From Mycobacteroides sp. CBMA 271 (GTDB lineage Bacteria > Actinomycetota > Actinomycetes > Mycobacteriales > Mycobacteriaceae), in NCBI RefSeq assembly GCF_009729205.1, contig NZ_VTHB01000006.1:62001-126000 (forward strand): a DNA stretch of 64,000 nucleotides. The letters run 5' to 3'. This document shows, in pieces, positions 56,209 to 64,000 of this stretch (position 1 is the first letter of the stretch; each line of letters starts with the position of its first letter). Made by a program: the position numbers and the translations under genes. The notes below the pieces were generated by a model. The model ran no database searches. It was not told the origin of the DNA and saw only the letters and a list, made by a program, of their open reading frames with translations.

Positions 56209-56324
56209 GGGCTGATCGTGGCGTCATGCCACAGAACCCGCACCTGGAGCGTCGGGACACGGGCTGATCCGAGATATGCGGCGGACGGCGTAAATAGGGG
56301 GGACGAAACGTGCCCTGAAACTAG

Positions 56325-58463
<2,139 letters not shown>

Positions 58464-58469
58464 CCGGCG

Positions 58470-59069
58470 CTACTGCGGGAGCTTCTTTGCGGTAAGAGTG
58501 GCGACCTCGACGGCCTTCGTGCAGGCATCGGGGATCTGTTTGAGAGCGGGCGCATCCGAGACGACCAGGATGATTCCGACGGTTGCCTGCTGAGAAGGGA
58601 GTTCGACGAAGCAGCTCCGCATGTCTCCCGGTTCGTCGCGGTAGGTGACGCCGTTCAACCTCTCGATGGTGATGGGTAGCGCGCCGGGAAAGAGGTTCTG
58701 ATTGAGGTACCGGTCAATGGTTCCGTTGAGGACGGTGATCTGAACCCTCCAGCCCGTCGCGTGGCACTTGCACCCGCGCAGGAGCGCAGAACCGATGTCG
58801 ACACCCGAGGCGGGGTCGAGGCCGACTCCTCGAAGGTCATCGACGCCGTAGGTCACGCACGGATCAAAGGAAGTGCCGTCGTTTTTGCTGGTAGGCGGCT
58901 TATGCGGAATTGTCGAGGTGGGCGCAGGGGTCGACGTCGTGGAACTGGTCGTCGACACGGTTGTCTGTGCGGCTGACGAAGACATGGCCACGGCTTCTCC
59001 GTCGGTGGAGCTTGTGCAGGCCGCCACACTGACGGCTACTAAAGGCCCAAGCAGAATGGCTCTACGCAA
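58470..59069 (-). CDS. DUF3558 lipoprotein
   Basis: A 199-residue predicted lipoprotein. The signal peptide MRRAILLGPLVAVSVAAC ends in the lipobox VAAC (Cys18). A Ser/Thr-rich linker (SSSAAQTTVSTTSSTTST) leads to a DUF3558-type domain starting at FDPCVTYGVDDL, with cysteines in GCKCHATGW, RSCFVEL and DACTKAV. DUF3558 lipoproteins are common next to type VII secretion and lipid genes in actinobacteria; function unknown. It converges on gyrB, with only six bases between stop codons. Confidence 0.83.
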   Translation of the reverse strand: MRRAILLGPLVAVSVAACTSSTDGEAVAMSSSAAQTTVSTTSSTTSTPAPTSTIPHKPPTSKNDGTSFDPCVTYGVDDLRGVGLDPASGVDIGSALLRGCKCHATGWRVQITVLNGTIDRYLNQNLFPGALPITIERLNGVTYRDEPGDMRSCFVELPSQQATVGIILVVSDAPALKQIPDACTKAVEVATLTAKKLPQ

Positions 59070-59125
59070 CGCGCCCCCATCGCTGATATTCCATCCGAAA
59101 CCCCACCTTGCTCCTCAGGCGCCAG

Positions 59126-59830
59126 TCACCACACGCCGGGCACCAGCCGGTATCGCACCCGCGCCGCGTACTCGGGGTAACCGTCCAATTCTTGAGTGAG
59201 CAGCCGCTCCTCCCCTACCGCTCGAAATGCCAGCGCTACAACGGTTATCGCCGATCCGATGAGGCTGTACCACGAGCCGAGCAGCAGCGGCATGCCGATC
59301 ATGAACGGGACCGCGCCCGAATACATGGGGTGTCGCACGTAGGCATATGGGCCGGTGTCGGCGACCGTATGTCCCCGCTCTGCTTGAACTTTTACGACCG
59401 GTGCGGCGAAGCTGTTGGCCCGGAACACGAAGACCATCGACAACAGCGAGACGGCAATCAGCACGGCGCCGACCACCTGAACCCAGATGGGCACCGCGGA
59501 CCAACCCCAGCGATGGTCGAGGCCGGGTACCGCAAACCACGCCACCGTGCCGACCGCCGCGAACACCACAAACACTTTGTCCCAGGCGGTTTGGTTCGCC
59601 TGACGCGGCGATCCGAGCCGCTCGGCCAGCAGCGCCGGGTTGTAGTTCAGCAGCCACAGATGTACCCCAAGATTGAGGACGGTGACTTCGATACCCAGGA
59701 TCCACAGTTGCGGCCAGTTCCAGGTGCCGGCGGCGAGAACCAGCAGCCCACCCAGCGCGACCGTGGACACGATGTTTGTGACGAGCAGCTTCACCAGCAG
59801 CCGCGATGTTGACGGCACCGAGTCGGTCAT
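59126..59830 (-). CDS. Isoprenylcysteine carboxylmethyltransferase-family membrane protein
   Basis: A 234-residue membrane protein of the ICMT/PEMT-like methyltransferase family. Six or so membrane segments are predicted. The C-terminal SAM-binding signature VADTGPYAYVRHPMYSG, then RAVGEERLLTQELDGYPEYAARV, is intact. Bacterial members methylate lipids or small molecules at the membrane; the substrate is unknown. It follows the NAT gene by nine bases and is likely co-transcribed with it. Confidence 0.87.
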   Translation of the reverse strand: MTDSVPSTSRLLVKLLVTNIVSTVALGGLLVLAAGTWNWPQLWILGIEVTVLNLGVHLWLLNYNPALLAERLGSPRQANQTAWDKVFVVFAAVGTVAWFAVPGLDHRWGWSAVPIWVQVVGAVLIAVSLLSMVFVFRANSFAAPVVKVQAERGHTVADTGPYAYVRHPMYSGAVPFMIGMPLLLGSWYSLIGSAITVVALAFRAVGEERLLTQELDGYPEYAARVRYRLVPGVW

Positions 59831-59839
59831 GTGTCGACG

Positions 59840-60676
59840 TTACTGCGCGGCCAGCCGCTGTAGCAGCAGCGTGGACTCGTCGGGCCCGAGTTCGATGCCG
59901 AAGATTTCCCGGAGCGAGATCAGAACCTCGTGGGGTGTCAGCTCCTGAGTGGTCCTGCCAACGCCTGCCCGCACGTCGTGCAGCTCCCGGTGATCCAAGA
60001 TGTACGCGCGATCCGGCATGATTCGCTGGACGAAAACCCTTGTACTGAACGGGGAGCGAGGGCTCGACGCGACGAAGTAGCTCGCGGCGCGGTAGTCGAT
60101 GGGGTATTGCGGTTCGAGTACAAAGGTGTGTCGGCTCATCCAGCCGGATTGCGACCCGTCCCCGGCAGCCTCCGAAAGGGTCCAGCCGTCGGCCCCGGGC
60201 GTCACCTCGCTGCGCCGCAACAGGTAGGTCCACGATTCGTCGGTGACGACTGCTTCGTCGACCAGGCGTATCGGTAGGAGCGGACTGGTACCAAACCCGA
60301 CATCGCACAGCCATTGCTCTCCGTCGAGTCGAACAACGAGCATGCCGTGGGTGGCAGGCCGAATTGCGGTGGCGCCCATCTGTACCCGGCCCTGGATACC
60401 AAAGAAGTCGAAGCCGAGACGCTCCAGCGCGGCCGCGAAAAGTGCTACGTGCTCGTAGCAGTACCCGCCCCGGGGCCCGCGCAACAGTTTGGCCTGGACC
60501 GTAGGAATGTCGAGTGCGACGTGCTTGTAGAGCACCGCATCGAGGTTCTCCCACTTGATGTTCAGGACATGTCCACGCTGCAGGCGGCGAAGAGTTTCCA
60601 TGGAGGGCGACCGGTCGCCGTCAAAGCCGATGAAGGCCAGGTACTCGTCGAGAGCGAGTTCGTCACCGTTCCACAT
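59840..60676 (-). CDS. nat: Arylamine N-acetyltransferase
   Basis: A 278-residue arylamine N-acetyltransferase. The catalytic triad is complete: Cys73 in RGPRGGYCYEH, His110 in ATHGMLVV and Asp125 in LCDVGFGT, at the spacing seen in M. smegmatis and M. tuberculosis NAT. It transfers acetyl from acetyl-CoA to arylamines and hydrazines, including isoniazid. I choose the ATG at 60676 (MWNGDELALDEYL), preceded by GGGGTG; upstream sequence in frame is not NAT-like. It is not next to the hsa cholesterol genes that flank nat in M. tuberculosis. Confidence 0.94.
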   Translation of the reverse strand: MWNGDELALDEYLAFIGFDGDRSPSMETLRRLQRGHVLNIKWENLDAVLYKHVALDIPTVQAKLLRGPRGGYCYEHVALFAAALERLGFDFFGIQGRVQMGATAIRPATHGMLVVRLDGEQWLCDVGFGTSPLLPIRLVDEAVVTDESWTYLLRRSEVTPGADGWTLSEAAGDGSQSGWMSRHTFVLEPQYPIDYRAASYFVASSPRSPFSTRVFVQRIMPDRAYILDHRELHDVRAGVGRTTQELTPHEVLISLREIFGIELGPDESTLLLQRLAAQ

Positions 60677-60819
60677 GGACACCCCAACAACGTTACGGCG
60701 CCGCGTATGCCGGTATCGGGGCAGACTCGCCCGGCGACTTCTCCCGGCCACCGGACGATGCATGACGATCGCGGCGCGGGCCTCGGTACCACTGAAGTAC
60801 CTGACAGAGAAGGAGAACC

Positions 60820-61100
60820 GTGCACACCGCATTTATCCGGGTGAAGGTCAGCCCCGACGCTGCCGATCGCGCCGCGCAGGCGACGCTCGAGTTGGTGGCG
60901 CCGACGCGCGCCGAGCCGGGCTGCATCACCTAAGAGTTCTACCGTGACCCTGGACGACCCGTCGTTGTTCCTGTGCCTGAGCACTGGGAGTCGCGGGAGG
61001 CGATGGATGCGAACGAGACCACCCCGCAGTGGCAGAGTCCCTGACCGAGCTGGGGCCGCTGATCGAGAAGTAGGAGTACAACCACACCGCAGAGCTGTGA
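60820..61100 (+). pseudogene. Decayed ABM-domain (quinol) monooxygenase
   Basis: The remains of a small antibiotic-biosynthesis-monooxygenase/YgiN-type gene. A GTG with AAGGAGAACC in front starts HTAFIRVKVSPDAADRAAQA and runs to EPGCIT, where TAA (60931) stands in place of an expected Tyr codon; EFYRDP follows. DDPSLFLCL appears in another frame, then EHWESREAMDA in the first, then ESLTELGPLIEK in a third, where TAG (61071) interrupts before EYNHTAEL and a final stop. So at least two stops and two or three frameshifts break a clearly recognisable ABM protein of about 93 residues. All parts remain in order. Confidence 0.85.
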
Positions 61101-61220
61101 ACAAGGGGGTTCCGGGCACCGGGAAGATTTCTGAGGATTCTTGGAACCAAATCGCCGCCCGGCGCGTCGGAGCAGTATGAAAGGTGAATTCCGGCTGCGA
61201 TCAAGGAGGTGAGGCAGCGA

Positions 61221-61445
61221 ATGGGTGACGATGAATTCCAGCGTGACCTCAACCTAATCAGCAGTGTGGTTGAGCGGGGTGTACGCGAGATTGAGGCTGT
61301 GCGCCGAGAAGCCGAAGCGGCTATCAAGCGGCAGGCGGCTGCGTCTGAATCAACCGAAGTGCTCCCGCAGCGACAGGCACCGGCTCAACCGCCGTCTGAT
61401 CTGGAGGAAGACGATTTCTTCCAATTCCAGAGGCCGTTTCAGTGA
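61221..61445 (+). CDS. Small helical protein of secretion-like module
   Basis: A 74-residue protein, MGDDEFQRDLNLISSVVERG at the start, then a long charged helix (VREIEAVRREAEAAIKRQAA) and a Pro/Gln-rich, acidic tail ending FFQFQRPFQ. Family not recognised; the helical first half and size recall small partners of type VII secretion substrates. AAGGAGGTGAGG precedes the ATG. It is followed by an EspC-like protein and a large effector-like protein on the same strand. Confidence 0.65.
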   Translation: MGDDEFQRDLNLISSVVERGVREIEAVRREAEAAIKRQAAASESTEVLPQRQAPAQPPSDLEEDDFFQFQRPFQ

Positions 61446-61518
61446 CGGCCACAGGCTTGTCTGAGGGAAGGTGCGGCTAGTGCCGGCGGTCACCAGCGCG
61501 GGTTCGGGAGGCGAACGG

Positions 61519-61800
61519 GTGAAGCTCGACCCTGAGGCGATGAAGCATGCGGCCAGCCAGGTGGCGGGGCTTGCTGAGCGTCTTATGCCTGCGAGTTCCC
61601 ACGGCACCGAAGGTTCCGGTCCGGAACGGTCGATTACCGCAGTAACGGCAGTCGCTGACAGTGCCAACCAGGTGCTGAAGGTGTGTGCCACCTTTCTGCA
61701 CGAGGTAAGTGGGTACCTGAACAGCACCGCGGACGCGTTCATCAACACGGAAACCCGCAGCGCTGCGGCAATAACCGCTGCTGCCCCGGACCGGAGTTAG
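61519..61800 (+). CDS. EspC-like type VII secretion target
   Basis: A 93-residue helical protein starting MKLDPEAMKHAASQVAGLAERL and continuing with ITAVTAVADSANQVLKVCATF, HEVSGYLNSTADAF. Length, helix-turn-helix hairpin character and the N-terminal LDPEAMKHAA pattern fit EspC/DUF2580-type proteins, which are secreted by ESX systems together with partners. I choose the GTG at 61519, with GGGAGG seven bases upstream; GTGs at 61471 and 61480 are alternatives. No ESX core genes lie in the window. It is followed nine bases later by the large putative substrate. Confidence 0.7.
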   Translation: MKLDPEAMKHAASQVAGLAERLMPASSHGTEGSGPERSITAVTAVADSANQVLKVCATFLHEVSGYLNSTADAFINTETRSAAAITAAAPDRS

Positions 61801-61808
61801 GGCTGACC

Positions 61809-63347
61809 ATGGCGCTGCCCACGAGGTCGCACATCGAGCATTGGCGCACCGACCACCTGGAGTCCGCCGCGAAAAGCTGGTCGGATCAAGCGGGCCACAT
61901 CGAGGAATCGTTGCGCCAGGCGCGGTCCTTCATCGACAACCTCGGCTGGGATGGCCAGGCGAAGCAGGCGCTATACAAGCAACTGGAACAGGCGGAGGCG
62001 AAAGCCCGTCCGGTTATTGCAAACCTGCGGTCGACAGCAGAGAAGGCACGAGCCGGGAAAATCGAGCTAGACGCGAAGAAGTCGGACGCGCTGGCCGCGA
62101 TTGCCGCTGCGGAGCGCGATGCCTTCACGGTCAACGAGGACCTCACTGTCATCGATAAGCTGCCCCCGATCGGCGGTACGCCGGGCATCACGATCCGAGC
62201 GACACAGAGGGCCGCACATCAGGCCACGATCCAGGCGAGGGCACAGGCCCTAGTTACCGTCGACAACCGGATTGCGACGGAGATGCACGCCGCTGCAGCG
62301 GAACTCGACCAGTTCCATCTCGGAGGACCAGGTGGCGGCACTGATTTCAGCGGCGATCCAAAAGACCCGAAGATTTCGGGTCCGTCCGGACCGTTGAGGC
62401 CTGAGGAAAACAAGCCCGATTACGGCAACGCGGATCTGGGATTTGGCTTCGCGGATGGCCAAGGGCCGACGTTCTGGGGTGATCCTCAAACGGCCGATGA
62501 CGACGGCAACCCCGTCAAGCGACCGCGGGACCCGAAGCTTGAGCAAATGCTGGACCCTGGAGATACCAAACACCGTGCGCTGCCCACAGGCACTGCTATC
62601 GGTCCGAACGGCGAACGTTACGTGTTTGCTAGCAAGCCGGAAATTGGTTGGGATGCCGAACGAGACGCGCAGGGTAGGAGTCGCTATGTCACCGAAAGCA
62701 CAGCGTATGACTGGTCGGACCCCAGCCACCCACGCAAGATCGACCCGTTAGTGGATTCCAATGGCCACCCCATTTTTCAGGCCAGCGGTGCCTACGACAA
62801 GGCCACCAATAGGATGGTGATCGTCGGCAATGCTTCAGATCTGAATGCAGACGGCACACGAAAGATGTGGCTGTCTGACCCCATCAAGGCGGGCGATCCG
62901 CCGGATAGCTGGACGAGGTCACTGCATGATCAGGGAGCGATCCCCGGTCTCGCGGGTGCCCGCGAGAATCAGGTAGTTGCTCTTCAGGGTGGAGGATTCA
63001 TGCTCACCGGCTCCGATGACATGATGCGGCCAGGACACGGACCTGCAGCCGGTGCAATCGTGGCAGCAACGCCCGAAGGATTACTCAAGGTCCCACCGCA
63101 GGCGGCGACGAATCTCTTCCCCGACAGCGGTCAGTGGCCGGGTATTAAGGGTGGACACGCTGCGCCGTATGCGCCGACAGTCGTCGGCACTACGTGGGAT
63201 CCTGTCAAACAGGTCGAAACCGTTCAGCTGCGCGTCAGTACGTGGGAAGTCGATCCCAACTGGAAGCCGAACTCTCCAACGGACATACCACCGTATAATC
63301 CAAAGACGTACTTGACGTCTGTGCCAGTCTCTCAGCCGAACCCCTAG
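61809..63347 (+). CDS. Putative type VII-secreted effector with WXG-like N-terminus
   Basis: A 512-residue protein. Residues 1-110 form a helical WXG100-like domain (IEHWRTDHLESAAKSWSDQA, then LGWDGQAKQALYKQLEQAEA) with WDG at the turn, as in N-termini of mycobacterial polymorphic, ESX-exported proteins. A coiled, Ala-rich region follows to about 185, then a Gly/Pro/Asp-rich linker (GGPGGGTDFSGDPKDPKIS). The C-terminal domain (about 255-512) is beta-rich with GTAIGPNGERYVFASKP, TESTAYDWSDPSHP and GAYDKATNRMVIVGN; I cannot name its family, though propeller-like folds are possible. The ATG follows the EspC-like stop by eight bases. A lipoprotein gene follows 11 bases later. Confidence 0.7.
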   Translation: MALPTRSHIEHWRTDHLESAAKSWSDQAGHIEESLRQARSFIDNLGWDGQAKQALYKQLEQAEAKARPVIANLRSTAEKARAGKIELDAKKSDALAAIAAAERDAFTVNEDLTVIDKLPPIGGTPGITIRATQRAAHQATIQARAQALVTVDNRIATEMHAAAAELDQFHLGGPGGGTDFSGDPKDPKISGPSGPLRPEENKPDYGNADLGFGFADGQGPTFWGDPQTADDDGNPVKRPRDPKLEQMLDPGDTKHRALPTGTAIGPNGERYVFASKPEIGWDAERDAQGRSRYVTESTAYDWSDPSHPRKIDPLVDSNGHPIFQASGAYDKATNRMVIVGNASDLNADGTRKMWLSDPIKAGDPPDSWTRSLHDQGAIPGLAGARENQVVALQGGGFMLTGSDDMMRPGHGPAAGAIVAATPEGLLKVPPQAATNLFPDSGQWPGIKGGHAAPYAPTVVGTTWDPVKQVETVQLRVSTWEVDPNWKPNSPTDIPPYNPKTYLTSVPVSQPNP

Positions 63348-63358
63348 GAGTCGTGGCC

Positions 63359-63880
63359 ATGAAACGAATTCTCGCTTCGACTGGTCTCATCCTGACAGGC
63401 CTTGCTCTTGTGGCATGCACAGTCGCGGCACCGCCCATCTCTGCAGATCCACCGCAGAAATTTCCCGATCTGAATGGATTCACATCGGTTGACCCAACGC
63501 CGTACGCGATGACCGGGCGATGGGGAACCTTCTACACATTCTCAACATCCGACGGATCTATCGGATGCAATAACCAGAACGGGATGACCGTCACGTGCGG
63601 CGGCGACCTTCCTGGGATTCCGCCCACCGCGCCGGATAAGGGAACGGGAAAATGCTCAGTTGCTGGTCCAGATACCTCGGGGGACTCGTCCCACCCGTAT
63701 GTTCTCGGACGCAACGGAGGTAGTTGCCCCCCGTTCACTACAAAGGTACTCAACGCAGGGCAGAAGCTGGCTGGCGGAGATATTCAGTGCATCGTCGGAG
63801 AGAGCAACTTGGTTGCCTGTATCAACACCAAGGACGGCCACGGCTTTGTGCTGCGCCCTGAAGGTAGTTGGACGTTCTGA
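63359..63880 (+). CDS. Lipoprotein following the effector gene
   Basis: A 173-residue predicted lipoprotein. Signal peptide MKRILASTGLILTGLALVAC has lipobox LVAC (Cys20). The mature domain has paired cysteines (IGCNNQNG, VTCGGDL, GKCSVAG, GSCPPF, IQCIVG, VACINTK), implying a disulfide-stabilised fold, and ends GHGFVLRPEGSWTF. I choose the ATG at 63359, eight bases after AGGAG; the GTG at 63353 is too close. Its position directly after a putative secreted effector suggests a cell-surface immunity or partner protein. The fold is not recognised. Confidence 0.75.
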   Translation: MKRILASTGLILTGLALVACTVAAPPISADPPQKFPDLNGFTSVDPTPYAMTGRWGTFYTFSTSDGSIGCNNQNGMTVTCGGDLPGIPPTAPDKGTGKCSVAGPDTSGDSSHPYVLGRNGGSCPPFTTKVLNAGQKLAGGDIQCIVGESNLVACINTKDGHGFVLRPEGSWTF

Positions 63881-64000
63881 CTGCAGACACCGGGGGTCTG
63901 AAGGGCGCGCAGGCTCGCGAGCGCGGCATCTGGCTGCGAGGCAACGGTGGAACCGGCCGCTGACCAAATTCCTGATCTTGCACAGCTGGGACCAGTCGAC
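63881..64000. other. Window tail without identifiable gene
   Basis: The last 120 bases contain no start codon with a convincing frame. A gene may continue to the right. Confidence 0.4.

Noticed and set aside
59115..60554. 479-codon minus-strand frame
   Set aside because: Out-of-frame shadow of the nat and methyltransferase genes on the same strand; Arg/Gly-rich composition.
60944..61180. Separate 78-codon gene
   Set aside because: It is one frame of the broken ABM monooxygenase, and runs on beyond it.

Overview
The window is high-GC actinobacterial DNA spanning a mycobacterial chromosomal origin. Gene content and order (pcnA, mutT4, DUF6049, mviN/murJ, sigM, rsmA, trxB2, trxC, cwlM ... parB, parA, rsmG, jag, yidC, yidD, rnpA, rpmH | dnaA, oriC, dnaN, gnd, recF, dciA-like, gyrB) match the conserved Mycobacteriaceae origin block. 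A gnd gene between dnaN and recF, a glucosylglycerate hydrolase and no gyrA after gyrB point to a rapid grower; the Mycobacteroides abscessus/chelonae group is my best guess. That species call is inference from memory of gene order and was not checked by search. I see no tRNA, rRNA, CRISPR array or insertion sequence.

Layout. 1-4.7 kb: the end of an amino-acid permease, then a minus-strand operon (SDR, TetR, acyl-CoA dehydrogenase-like, APH-type kinase) preceded by a perfect inverted repeat. 4.7-9.7 kb: a branched-chain/2-oxoacid dehydrogenase operon (E1alpha, E1beta, E2) followed by two lipoprotein genes, one of only 47 codons, and divergent from an Lrp/AsnC regulator. 9.7-26.7 kb: a lipoprotein, glucosylglycerate hydrolase, an SDR, leuS, an Mtc28-like secreted protein, DUF445 and Abi-alpha-like proteins, YqgE, an MFS transporter, a DinB/maleylpyruvate isomerase-like protein, two tandem PapA-like acyltransferases, an acidic DxDxDG-repeat protein and a TSUP transporter. 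26.7-39.4 kb: tRNA maturation, Nudix, cell wall (MurJ, CwlM), SigM/anti-SigM and thioredoxin genes. 39.4-42.9 kb: an accessory ferredoxin/P450/membrane protein/TetR insert. 42.9-49.3 kb: ParB/ParA with two parS sites, then RsmG, Jag, YidC, YidD, RnpA and L34, all on the minus strand. 49.3-58.5 kb: origin and replication genes on the plus strand. 58.5-64 kb: an accessory tail with a DUF3558 lipoprotein, a methyltransferase-like membrane protein, an arylamine N-acetyltransferase, a decayed monooxygenase pseudogene and a type-VII-secretion-like effector module.

The most notable items are: (i) the kinase plus ACAD-like operon at 0.9-4.7 kb, which resembles the known 4-hydroxyacyl-CoA route and has a candidate operator; (ii) DnaA-trio-like triplets in oriC beside DnaA boxes; (iii) in-frame 33-bp-period tandem repeats in two unrelated proteins, one sharing a 21-nt word with a third gene; (iv) a four-gene secreted effector/lipoprotein module next to gyrB; (v) the P450 insert between cwlM and the Rv3916c homologue. 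Functions are read from motifs and remembered family members, not from database searches.
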